The notes beneath the pieces were generated by a model. It made no database searches and was not told where the DNA came from. It worked only from the letters and a program-made list of their open reading frames with translations. A program made the position numbers and the translations under genes. Below, in pieces: positions 35,525 to 43,543 of a DNA stretch of 64,000 nucleotides (positions are counted from its first letter, which is position 1; each line of letters opens with the position of its first letter). The DNA is taken from positions 8,141-72,140 of the forward strand of contig CAZKCG010000022.1 of the NCBI GenBank assembly GCA_964551445.1, written 5' to 3'. Origin of the DNA: DAOPXV01 sp964551445 (GTDB lineage Bacteria > Muiribacteriota > UBA9980).

Positions 35525-36154
35525 TTAAAATAACCTTCTGTTCCTTGCCCTGGCGCGAGCCCTGTATTCGTTGAGAAGCTCCAGATACTCGCTTCTTAGG
35601 CAGTTCTTACGAAATTCCCAGGACCTGTCAAAATACTCTTCAGCCTCTTTGTAGCAGTAAAGGTTGAAAGCGGCTATTCCCATGCCGAGGTTCGCGTCAA
35701 AATCGTTCTCGTCGATCTTCAAATAACTCGCGGCAACCGTTTCAAGGTCCCGCCACTGCTGCTTCTTAACGTATAAAACGCCCAGGTTCATATACGGGAA
35801 TTTGTATTTTTTGTCGGCGTTTATGGCTTTTCTAAAGAACTCCGCTGAATTATCGTAATCCCTTGAATATAAGAGAAGCACTCCGTATAGATTAAGCCCC
35901 TCTTTTGAAAACTGTGAATATTTTATCATATTGTTTAAATAAAATAAAGATTTTCTTATATCTTTTTTTTCAAAGCAGGAAACCGCCCTGTCATAGTTTC
36001 GGGAAAGCTCAGGTTCGTCGTCGGGATAAAAACCGTCGTAAAAAAAATTCTGCGGCCGGTTGTAATCGATCTCATCCTTTGAAAGCGCCGTCAAACAAAA
36101 AAGATCTAAAATGAATAAAATAACCGCGGCAATTATAAAAAGGCGTTTGAACAT
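35525..36154 (-). CDS. Exported TPR protein
   Basis: This is a 209-residue protein with an N-terminal signal or anchor (FIIAAVILFILDLFCLTAL), a linker, and four TPR-like units. These include GVLLLYSRDYDNSAEFFRKA and MGIAAFNLYCYKEAEEYF. The C-terminus is arginine-rich (RARARARNRRLF). The start is 6 bp behind the preceding TPR gene and uses a ribosome-binding site inside it. The function is unknown. Confidence 0.75.
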   Translation of the reverse strand: MFKRLFIIAAVILFILDLFCLTALSKDEIDYNRPQNFFYDGFYPDDEPELSRNYDRAVSCFEKKDIRKSLFYLNNMIKYSQFSKEGLNLYGVLLLYSRDYDNSAEFFRKAINADKKYKFPYMNLGVLYVKKQQWRDLETVAASYLKIDENDFDANLGMGIAAFNLYCYKEAEEYFDRSWEFRKNCLRSEYLELLNEYRARARARNRRLF

Positions 36155-36160
36155 AAAAGC

Positions 36161-37942
36161 TTACTCTTCCTCCTCCTTTTCAAGATTTATCGCGTCATCG
36201 CCGGAAGCTTTTTTCATATCGTCTTTTCTTTCAGCCGCTTCCTCGGTCGAGCGTTTTTTCATTATCTCTATGCGTTTAAGGGCGTCATGCGCTGACTGGG
36301 CGGGGCGCGAACCGGGGTCGAGGCTGATTATTTTCAGATACTCGTTCCTGGCCGAGTCGAAATTACTCTGTTTGATGAAAAGGTACGCCAGAATTGAATG
36401 CGCGTCGTACATCGGGTGCGGCGCATCCTTGAGTTTTTCCGAAACGGAGATATATTTCTGCATGTATTCTGCGGCTTTCTCAAGCTTGTCGATCTGCTGA
36501 TATGAGAGCGACAGATACCACAGAACATCAGGTTCATCGTTATTTTGAACCAGAGCTTTCTCAAGGGCCGATATGGCCTTCATATAATTCTTATCGTTGA
36601 ATTCGCTTATGCCTTCGTTGATCCTGTTCTTAAGCTCGATCCCGGCTTTTTTTTCGGCGCTGATCTCAACGGGTTTAAGTGGATTGGATATCGCGGCTAT
36701 AACTTCTGCCGTGCCCGGGGTCGTTTCGTCGATGCGTAAGATCAGCGGGCGTTTCGTTTCGGCAGCGGTTTTCACTATTTTTTCCGCGGCTTTCATATCT
36801 TCGGTTTCCAGAGCGACACGGGCGTAAGCTTTCGACGCGAGTTCGTGATTTCCAAGTTTCGAGTTGCATTCACCTATGAGAAAATAAAGCTGCATCAGTT
36901 TCATTTTTTCGCTTTCGTCGAGAGCGAGGCTTTCGTAATTTCTGAGAGCGAGCATATACTGGGCGTCAATATAAAGCAGGTCGGCCAGATTTTGCGTGAT
37001 CTCCCGCCAGAGCTTTTTCTCGCGGCAATATATGAGGGCCGCGGAATAAAAACGGATAGCGGCCTTTATATCTCCGGTGGCGAGGTAGCAGCTTCCGAGC
37101 ATGTAGAACGCGTTCGGATACCACAGTGAGTTTTTATATTTTATTATGAATTTCTGATAGATTATCTTCGCGCGGTCGAAATTGCGGGCCTCGTGAAATT
37201 TAAGCGCGTCGTGATAAAGGTCGAGGTCCTCGTCCTTATAATCAACCGGTTCATAGGTTTTGCTGCCGCTTATGAAAGAACTCATCGTAAGCTTGTCAAA
37301 ATCGATATTTTTGATATCGTTTATGCCGTCTACCTTGATACCGGCTTCCGGCACGGCTTTGTTCTTTGCGTTAGCCGGCATGGAGCCGTCCGCATCGCCG
37401 TCCCGGGCGTCGATCCGGTTATGTTTAATGAAGGCGCGCGCTTCCTCGGCCCAGAAGGACGAAGGATAAAGGTCGGCTATATACTTGTAATATTTGAGGG
37501 CCTCGCCGGAAACGCCTTTTTTTCTGTAAATTCCGGCTATGTTATGAAGGGCTTCGGGAGCCAGGTTCGACTTCGGGCATTTTTTCATAAGAAGCGCGTA
37601 TTGAGATATCGCCTCGTCTTTTTTATCGAGCTTGAAATATGATTCGCCAATGAGATATAAAGACATATCGTAATAAAAAGAATCGGGCATTCCATCGCAG
37701 ATGCGTTTGAAATATTCTATCGCTCTTTCATACTCGGCGTTCTCATAATAACTTATGCCTTTTTTATATATAAGGCCGTCGTCTTCGAGTTTTTTATAGA
37801 CTATTTTTTTGATCTTTTTCTTCGATGCGCATTCGGCAGGCTCGCGCAATAAAAATGGATTCAATAAAATCACAAGGCATAGGATAAGAGCTGATAAAAG
37901 CTGATGCGGACTTAATTTTTTCTGCCTGAGTGTTTTCAACAT
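36161..37942 (-). CDS. Exported multi-TPR protein
   Basis: This is a 593-residue protein with an N-terminal hydrophobic segment (LLSALILCLVILLNPFLL). A BamD/YbgF-like TPR array lies at about residues 50-170 (YYENAEYERAIEYFKRICDG, SLYLIGESYFKLDKKDEAIS). A linker follows, then further arrays at about 225-365 and 410-575. The C-terminus is acidic (EKEEEE). It lies between the tubulin-like gene (15 bp) and the next TPR gene (6 bp). It is a likely envelope scaffold; any link to the tubulin-like protein is inference from the operon. Confidence 0.8.
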   Translation of the reverse strand: MLKTLRQKKLSPHQLLSALILCLVILLNPFLLREPAECASKKKIKKIVYKKLEDDGLIYKKGISYYENAEYERAIEYFKRICDGMPDSFYYDMSLYLIGESYFKLDKKDEAISQYALLMKKCPKSNLAPEALHNIAGIYRKKGVSGEALKYYKYIADLYPSSFWAEEARAFIKHNRIDARDGDADGSMPANAKNKAVPEAGIKVDGINDIKNIDFDKLTMSSFISGSKTYEPVDYKDEDLDLYHDALKFHEARNFDRAKIIYQKFIIKYKNSLWYPNAFYMLGSCYLATGDIKAAIRFYSAALIYCREKKLWREITQNLADLLYIDAQYMLALRNYESLALDESEKMKLMQLYFLIGECNSKLGNHELASKAYARVALETEDMKAAEKIVKTAAETKRPLILRIDETTPGTAEVIAAISNPLKPVEISAEKKAGIELKNRINEGISEFNDKNYMKAISALEKALVQNNDEPDVLWYLSLSYQQIDKLEKAAEYMQKYISVSEKLKDAPHPMYDAHSILAYLFIKQSNFDSARNEYLKIISLDPGSRPAQSAHDALKRIEIMKKRSTEEAAERKDDMKKASGDDAINLEKEEEE

Positions 37943-37957
37943 GGTCCTTTTTGTTTT

Positions 37958-40393
37958 TTATGAAATAAGTATGTCCGGCAGAGTTTCGAACTCGGCCGAA
38001 AGATGGAGCGGCTTTTTGGGGGTGTTGACGCTCGCTCCCGTTTTAAACATTTCGTACGCCGGCTTCAGGTCGCGCTTAAGAGCGGTGAGCGCGAAAAGCG
38101 GCAGGCCGTGCCTGAAACGCATTACGGTTATGCGGTGATTGTCTATCGACGGGTTATTGACCGCTTTACTTTGATCGCGAAGGTATTTGAAAAAATCCTG
38201 GCGGTCGCGCTCGGTCATGGAAATTATTTCTATCTCGTCTATCTGGGTTCCCGAAGGCATTTCGACCGTGGAATATGACCACAGCGGAGCGGCCGAGCGC
38301 ATAAGATCGTCGGTCACGTCGGCGGCGCTGCCGTCCTCTTTGATAAGCGAAAATATGGTCGATTCGTCGAGAGCGTCGAAGAACGAAGAACAGTATTTCA
38401 AAAGCTTATCGAGTATCTCGTCTTTTTTTGAAAGGTCCCACATATTGACGGGGCCGGCGACGGAGCCTAAAAACTTGTTTATGACATCTTCCATGTCGGG
38501 CGGATAATATTTTTTATAGATCTGTTCGACGTCATGGGCTGAACATTTGATGCGTTTTTCCGTAAGAATATCGACGGCGGTGCGCGGATTTATCATTTCG
38601 AACGCTATCTTTTCAAAGCTTTTTTCGGAATACGAGATGAAATTTTTGAGTTCAGTGACGCGTTTAATAAGTATCTCGGATATCTTATCGCACGCGCGCC
38701 TGTAGAAAACGCATGCGTGTTCGCGAATATAGATCTCGATATCGGTATTTATATCCTTGAGCATTTCAAAGACAAGGTCGTCGCGCGCCTCCAGTATCTT
38801 TGACTTATAGATGAGATAGGACCAGAACGAGCTCATGAGCTCGGCGACCTTGTTCATTTTAAGCGGGATCAAAAGCTGTTTTTTCTGTTCCCTCAATTTA
38901 TTGGCTTCCTGGGCGAGCATATCCGAATAGGATCTGAAGATTATATCGAGCGAGCCAAGATACGCTTCGGCGTAACCGATACCCAGGCGGCGGTCGGAAA
39001 GCAGCGACTCGGTTTCTTTTTCAATTAGCGAGATCACTTTAGTTACGAGGGTCTCAAGATTTTGGTCCATGAGCTTGTATTTTTCGGTCATATGCATATT
39101 TTTAAGCTCCGAATACCATTTCTGGATCTCCGGAAGCATTTTGTCCATTGAGAAAGCGTCGAAATCAGAAGGCGACTTATAAGCCTTGACCGGCGATTTC
39201 CCGTCGGTTCTGATGAAGGTTATAACGTCGTCGGTTATCTCCTCGTTGAGGTGGTTGACGCGCACGAACTCGGTGACGCGGGTTTTAACGTCTTTTTTAT
39301 CGCACGGTTTTATGAATTTTATCGCGAATTCCTCGGCGAGGCTCGCGGCGCAGGAGCGTTTCACGCGGGCCGCGTCGAAAAATATGGACGAGAGGCCGAA
39401 GCTCGAATAAGCCGACACCCTGTCGCATATCTTTGCGTTGAGCTTGTATTTGACGTTGTCGATAACGCTTCTGTGGCGCTTTCCCGAAACGGTCATGAGA
39501 TCGTAGAAAATGACGTTGGCCGCTATCTCTGAAACGCTTTGAATATTCTCGATATGAAGGCACGATTCGGTCCACGAGTCGAGAAGATAGCATCTGTCGA
39601 AAGGTTTCGATTTAAATATCTTTGGCTCGGTCTGCGGGCCGAGGTTAAGAGTAAATTCCTGCTTCGTCATGAGATGGTCGAGTTCCTTCAAAGCCGCGTA
39701 GGCGTTGGCTTCTATACTGTCCTGCTGTTCTATCTGAAAAACGGAAGGCATGACGCAGCACGCGTTGACCTCGGCGTTCTCGACCATATCGCGGATGAGA
39801 TAACCCATGTCCATGAACATGCCGGAACCGGAGCCGCCGCAAAGGGAGGTAAGTATATAGACTGCGAATCCGTCCTGGACCTCGAACCCCTTTTCATTGG
39901 CGAGCGCCTTGTTCTTGATAGATGAGACCTCTTTTTTAACGCGGTTTATAGCGTCGACCACCTGGGCTATGTTCCAGTAGAGCGCGAGCCGGCCGATGGC
40001 GCGGATCTGGTTGGCTCCACTGGAAATATCGCTGATCTCGAGGTTTTTTGGGAACCACGAAAATATATGCGGATGCTTGTCGGCGTTTTTAATAATGCCG
40101 GCGACGTCCTTAACGGTCAGATGATAGAATTCATTGGGGGTAAAAAGGCTTTTAACCTGATTGTGGGCAACGGCCTCGCTCTGGAGGTTAGATTTCACGT
40201 TCATGATATCGGCGACGTCGGTGTCGAAAAGAAGGAATTTCACGAGAGGAAAGTCGGAGCCGACCTTCTGGTTCACAAGGGTTTTGAGTTTGAGACAGAT
40301 TTCGGTGCCGGTTCCGCCGAGCCCTATGACTATTGACGGTTTAACGCAGTAACGCTCGTTCTTTTGTTCGGATATCTGCTCGAATATGGACAT
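37958..40393 (-). CDS. Tubulin/FtsZ-superfamily protein (Tubulin_2-like), large
   Basis: This is an 811-residue protein. The N-terminal ~370 residues have the layout of a tubulin-like GTPase domain. IVIGLGGTGTE (22-31) matches the first phosphate loop, FLLFDTDV (54-61) matches the second strand, and SLCGGSGSGMFMD (183-195) matches the tubulin signature GGGTGSG. SSGANQIRAIGRLAL (124-138) sits where FtsZ has its AGxxP-like turn. It differs from FtsZ in length and lacks the usual FtsZ C-terminal peptide. Residues ~380-811 are a helical region I do not recognise. AGGGTGAT precedes ATG. It begins 28 bp downstream of a tRNA-Val gene and is followed by three TPR genes. Confidence 0.8.
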   Translation of the reverse strand: MSIFEQISEQKNERYCVKPSIVIGLGGTGTEICLKLKTLVNQKVGSDFPLVKFLLFDTDVADIMNVKSNLQSEAVAHNQVKSLFTPNEFYHLTVKDVAGIIKNADKHPHIFSWFPKNLEISDISSGANQIRAIGRLALYWNIAQVVDAINRVKKEVSSIKNKALANEKGFEVQDGFAVYILTSLCGGSGSGMFMDMGYLIRDMVENAEVNACCVMPSVFQIEQQDSIEANAYAALKELDHLMTKQEFTLNLGPQTEPKIFKSKPFDRCYLLDSWTESCLHIENIQSVSEIAANVIFYDLMTVSGKRHRSVIDNVKYKLNAKICDRVSAYSSFGLSSIFFDAARVKRSCAASLAEEFAIKFIKPCDKKDVKTRVTEFVRVNHLNEEITDDVITFIRTDGKSPVKAYKSPSDFDAFSMDKMLPEIQKWYSELKNMHMTEKYKLMDQNLETLVTKVISLIEKETESLLSDRRLGIGYAEAYLGSLDIIFRSYSDMLAQEANKLREQKKQLLIPLKMNKVAELMSSFWSYLIYKSKILEARDDLVFEMLKDINTDIEIYIREHACVFYRRACDKISEILIKRVTELKNFISYSEKSFEKIAFEMINPRTAVDILTEKRIKCSAHDVEQIYKKYYPPDMEDVINKFLGSVAGPVNMWDLSKKDEILDKLLKYCSSFFDALDESTIFSLIKEDGSAADVTDDLMRSAAPLWSYSTVEMPSGTQIDEIEIISMTERDRQDFFKYLRDQSKAVNNPSIDNHRITVMRFRHGLPLFALTALKRDLKPAYEMFKTGASVNTPKKPLHLSAEFETLPDILIS

Positions 40394-40421
40394 AAAAAGA
40401 TATCACCCTGAAAATAAAAAA

Positions 40422-40495
40422 TAGGCACGAGCGGACTTGAACCGCTGACCCCTACCGTGTCGAGGTAGTGCTCTAGCCAACTGAGCTACGTGCCT
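40422..40495 (-). tRNA. tRNA-Val (anticodon GAC), unusual C33
   Basis: A 74-nt cloverleaf is fully paired: acceptor AGGCACG/CGTGCCT, D arm GCTC/GAGC, anticodon stem CTACC/GGTAG, T arm AGCGG/CCGCT with TTCAAGT loop, and discriminator A. The anticodon loop reads TCGACAC, giving anticodon GAC for valine but C instead of the near-universal U at position 33 (genomic 40462). CCA is not encoded. It has its own promoter at 40508-40536. Confidence 0.92.
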
Positions 40496-40507
40496 GTGAT
40501 GTTTAAT

Positions 40508-40536
40508 ATATTACTACAGTTCATTGAATTTGTCAA
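40508..40536 (-). promoter_or_regulatory. Promoter of tRNA-Val (GAC) and possibly the tubulin-like operon
   Basis: On the minus strand: -35 TTGACA (40531-40536), 17-bp spacer, -10 TAATAT (40508-40513), ending 12 bp before the tRNA. No terminator is visible between this tRNA and the tubulin-like gene. Confidence 0.8.
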
Positions 40537-40587
40537 GATTTTTTTATTAATAATTTTAAAAAAACGGGCCGGGTTCGCTATAAAAAA

Positions 40588-40661
40588 TAGGCACGGCCGG
40601 ATTTGAACCGGCGACCCCTACCGTGTGAGGATAGTGCTCTAACCAACTGAGCTACGTGCCT
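40588..40661 (-). tRNA. tRNA-Val (anticodon CAC)
   Basis: A 74-nt cloverleaf: the acceptor stem AGGCACG/CGTGCCT is identical to that of the neighbour. The anticodon stem is CTATC/GGTAG and the loop CTCACAC, giving anticodon CAC with the normal U33. The T arm is GCCGG/CCGGC with TTCAAAT, and the discriminator is A. CCA is not encoded. Confidence 0.95.
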
Positions 40662-40672
40662 TGATATTTTTT

Positions 40673-40701
40673 ATTTTAATACTATTTCTAAAAAATGTCA
40701 A
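40673..40701 (-). promoter_or_regulatory. Promoter of tRNA-Val (CAC)
   Basis: On the minus strand: -35 TTGACA (40696-40701), 17-bp spacer, -10 TAAAAT (40673-40678), ending 11 bp before the tRNA. Confidence 0.8.
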
Positions 40702-40715
40702 GACATTATAATCCG

Positions 40716-40953
40716 TTAGTGAATAAAGCATAGTGAACAGAGAATAGTTTGTGTCGCGGCCGCCGGCCGCCATTTTAAATAGTTTCGTCAGTTGTTTACG
40801 TTTTTGCTTTATTTTTCAAAACGTATTTAAATAATAAAAAGCCCGCAGAGCGCGCCGGTCGCTTCTCGCCATCCTTGGCTTCAGCGACACTTGCGCCTCA
40901 GCCGCGTCGTCCACAACTATTCTCTATCATCTCATCTCTGTTCTCTTTACGGT
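40716..40953. repeat. Intergenic repeat element with terminal inverted repeats
   Basis: This is a non-coding block. AGAGAATAGTTTGTG near 40739-40753 is repeated inverted as CACAACTATTCTCT near 40912-40925, inside longer purine-rich borders. It contains the GC palindrome GCGGCCGCCGGCCGC, an AT-rich inverted repeat (ACGTTTTTG with CAAAACGT, flanked by TTTAAAT), and a segment (40856-40912) homologous to 7721-7761 in opposite orientation. No transposase is encoded, which would suit a MITE-like or repetitive extragenic element. Confidence 0.7.
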
Positions 40954-40961
40954 CGCTAAAT

Positions 40962-41009
40962 AAAACTCAGCCCGGAGCCTCTTTTAAAAAGCCCCGGGCC
41001 GGGTTTTAT
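40962..41009 (-). terminator. Terminator candidate after flgG
   Basis: AAACTC-AG-CCCGG on one arm and CCGGGC-C-GGGTTT on the other form a GC-rich stem 26 bp past the flgG stop. On the minus strand GAGTTTTATTTAG follows. Confidence 0.6.
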
Positions 41010-41034
41010 AGTTAAGCGCTATTGCTTCCCTGCG

Positions 41035-41823
41035 TTACCTTTTCAGCGTCCCTGCCGTCTGCAGCATCTGGTCCGAAGTCTGGATCGACTTTGAGTTCAT
41101 TTCATACGCGCGCTGTGCGATGATCATCTTGACAATTTCTTCGACCGCTTTAACGTTGCTGCTTTCTAAAAAGTTCGAAAGTATGGAACCCCTGTTCTCG
41201 AGGCCCGGAACGCCGGGTCCGATAGGCGGACCCGATGCCTCGGTTTCTTTATAAACGTTGCTTCCCGCTGAATACAGGCCGGGCGGATTAGAAAAACGCG
41301 CTATCAAGATCTGCTGGCCCAGAGCCTGGGATTGGCCGTTGATCGTCGCCGAAACCTGGCCGTCAGTGCCTATATTGATGGCGGTAGCCTCCGGCGGAAT
41401 GGTTATTTCAGGCTGAATGCGATACCCCGCGGCCGTAACTATAACGCCGTCGCGGTCCTTCCTGAAGGAGCCGTCGCGGGTGTATCCGAATGAGCCGTCA
41501 GGCATGAGCACCTGGAAAAATCCGTCGCCCTCGATGACCATATCAAGCGGATTCTCCGTATTGGTTATGTCGCCCTGCGAGAATATCTTCTGCGTCGCGA
41601 CGCTTTTAACGCCGTGGCCGAGCTCAAGGCCTATGGGATTATTGGTGCCCTGGGCCAGCGGAGCGCCGGCGGAGCGAAGGTTGGAATATACGAGATCCTC
41701 GAATTCCGCGCGCCCTTTTTTAAATCCTGTCGTATTCGTATTTGCAAGATTGTTTGAAATAACGTTTATGTTGAGTTCCTGGGCTATCATTCCCGTAGCT
41801 CCGGTCCATAAAGCGTTTATCAT
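41035..41823 (-). CDS. flgG: Flagellar distal rod protein FlgG
   Basis: This is a 262-residue protein of standard FlgG length. The N-terminal rod motif is ISNNLANTNTTGFKK; then FQVLMPDGSFGYTRDGSF and AAGYRIQP; the C-terminal motif is FLESSNVKAVEEIVKMII followed by QRAYEMNSKSIQTSDQML. It forms the distal rod of the flagellar basal body in the periplasm. GGAGGTG precedes ATG. It lies 109 bp behind flgF. No flgA, flgH or flgI follows: the next element downstream is a terminator. Confidence 0.95.
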   Translation of the reverse strand: MINALWTGATGMIAQELNINVISNNLANTNTTGFKKGRAEFEDLVYSNLRSAGAPLAQGTNNPIGLELGHGVKSVATQKIFSQGDITNTENPLDMVIEGDGFFQVLMPDGSFGYTRDGSFRKDRDGVIVTAAGYRIQPEITIPPEATAINIGTDGQVSATINGQSQALGQQILIARFSNPPGLYSAGSNVYKETEASGPPIGPGVPGLENRGSILSNFLESSNVKAVEEIVKMIIAQRAYEMNSKSIQTSDQMLQTAGTLKR

Positions 41824-41932
41824 GATCCACCTCCGGAAATATTTTTAAAATATTATTTATTGAATTTTACAATTCGTGAATATTCGCAACCGTTAATATT
41901 TTCAGCGTTTGCGCCTTCATATAGTCATAAGT

Positions 41933-42772
41933 TTAAGCCGTGAGCCTTCCGACCGAGTTTATTGACTTTTGAAGCATCTCATCGTGGGTAAGTATGACCT
42001 TCTGATTCATTTCATAGCTTCTCTGAAGCTCTATCATATTTACCATCTCATAAACGGCGTTAACGTTTGACGCCTCGAGCGCGCCGCCATGGACGCGAAC
42101 TTCGCCGGCTATCGTCACGGAATTTTCGCCGACCGGCCCCATTAAATTAGTGCCGCTTTTTACTATCTGATTTGAATTTTGAAACTTGCCGATCATCAAT
42201 TTCGAAACGAACTGATTGGCCTGATATATCACGCCGTCTTCTCCGGCGCTCATCGGAAGCTGCGGATCTACCTTTATCCTGCCGTAACCGACGCCTTCTA
42301 CGATAGCGGTCCCGGGCGTGAGTTCCTTCGCGGCAGTCTGATCGAGGCCGAGAACAAAATTCCCGTTCGCGTCCACAAGGAACCCTTCACGGTTGACGGC
42401 GAAATTTCCCGCGCGGGTAAATTTTACACCGTCAGGCGTTTCAACGGAAAATGAACCGTCGCCGGTTATGGCCATGTCGGTCGGATTGTCGGTCACCTTG
42501 AGATCTCCCTCTTTTTTAGAGACGTACATATCGGCAATAACGGAACCGGTTCCCATATCGCCTATATACCTGGATCTTTCAACGAACCGGTCTTTCCCGA
42601 TGCGTTCCTTATCATTCATTCTATGTATCTGATTATTCGGTTCCATCGAAAATACGGCCACGTCTTTTTTAAAGCCGGTCGTATCGATATTAGCGAGATT
42701 GTTGGCCGTTATTCCCTGGCGCATCTCGTTTATAAGCATTCCGCAGGCGCCGGTATAGATACCTCTTATCAT
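41933..42772 (-). CDS. flgF: Flagellar rod protein FlgF (FlgF/FlgG family)
   Basis: This 279-residue protein is of the rod/hook family. It has MLINEMRQGITANNLANIDT and TGFKKD at the N-terminus, DNPTDMAITGDGSFSVETPD in the middle, and LEASNVNAVYEMVNMIELQR and SYEMNQKVI at the C-terminus. Position before flgG supports FlgF. GGGGGAAT precedes ATG. The leader contains a hairpin (CGGAGT at 42811-42816 with ACTCCG at 42823-42828). Confidence 0.9.
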   Translation of the reverse strand: MIRGIYTGACGMLINEMRQGITANNLANIDTTGFKKDVAVFSMEPNNQIHRMNDKERIGKDRFVERSRYIGDMGTGSVIADMYVSKKEGDLKVTDNPTDMAITGDGSFSVETPDGVKFTRAGNFAVNREGFLVDANGNFVLGLDQTAAKELTPGTAIVEGVGYGRIKVDPQLPMSAGEDGVIYQANQFVSKLMIGKFQNSNQIVKSGTNLMGPVGENSVTIAGEVRVHGGALEASNVNAVYEMVNMIELQRSYEMNQKVILTHDEMLQKSINSVGRLTA

Positions 42773-42878
42773 CTCTTTATTCCCCCGATAATATTTTCGG
42801 TTTTACGCGTCGGAGTTTTTTTACTCCGCGGGCAAAATAATACGGATGAAAAGTGGACCGGAATAAATTTTGCCGCCG

Positions 42879-43535
42879 CTATAAAATGTCCGCGAATTCT
42901 TCCGGAAAAGCCGAGACTGCCTCGGAATTTATCATTTCCCTGAAAAAACTTGCGGGCCCGGCGGCGTCCCCGTCATTAAAAGACAGCAGAAAAGAGTAAA
43001 GCGCGTGCAGGCATTTAACGGCGTTAATATTCCCGCTTCCCGCAAGTCCTCTTTTCAAAAGACCCGACCGCATTTCAAACGGCACTTTTTTTTCATCCTT
43101 AACTATATTATCGGCATAATTTTGCTCATCCGAAGAGGGACCGGTATCCTTTATTAAAAGAGAATAATCAGATATCAAAAAACCTTCCGGACCCGCCGAA
43201 TAAAGCGAATCGATATGTTCCGCCAGGCGTTTTTGATATATTTGAATAAGTTCAAGATATTTTGAGTTCAATTCTCCCCCGGTGAATACCGCTCTTTTAA
43301 ATTTTTGAAAAAATCCGGAAGACTCAAGGCGGGATATGACCTTGATGAGACGCGGGCATGTCAGATAATAAAAAGTGGGAAATATAAGGCCGCGCGTAAA
43401 AAAAGGATCCTGGGTAATGATCAGAGGATTAGCAAATCTGCATCTTCTGGCCACGCCCAGGAACCTTATTGATTGTCTTTGTAACTGATACTCGATTATG
43501 TTGAGATCAGATTTTGAGATAGTTATTAGCGTCAA
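42879..43535 (-). CDS. DUF501 family protein
   Basis: This is a 218-residue protein. The first ~150 residues match DUF501: DLNIIEYQLQRQSIRFLGVA, RRCRFANPLIITQDPF, FPTFYYLTCPRLIKVISRLE and a later YQKRLAEHID. The last ~70 residues are unassigned. DUF501 has no established function; in Actinobacteria it usually lies beside the ftsB/divIC division gene. It begins 8 bp past the stop of the S1-domain gene, so the two form a pair. Confidence 0.8.
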   Translation of the reverse strand: MTLITISKSDLNIIEYQLQRQSIRFLGVARRCRFANPLIITQDPFFTRGLIFPTFYYLTCPRLIKVISRLESSGFFQKFKRAVFTGGELNSKYLELIQIYQKRLAEHIDSLYSAGPEGFLISDYSLLIKDTGPSSDEQNYADNIVKDEKKVPFEMRSGLLKRGLAGSGNINAVKCLHALYSFLLSFNDGDAAGPASFFREMINSEAVSAFPEEFADIL

Positions 43536-43543
43536 AGGCCGTC

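Noticed and set aside
39539..40352. Plus-strand frames of 63-128 codons
   Set aside because: Antisense shadows of the tubulin-like gene.
40716..40953. Insertion sequence
   Set aside because: No transposase frame and no clear target-site duplication; kept only as a repeat element.
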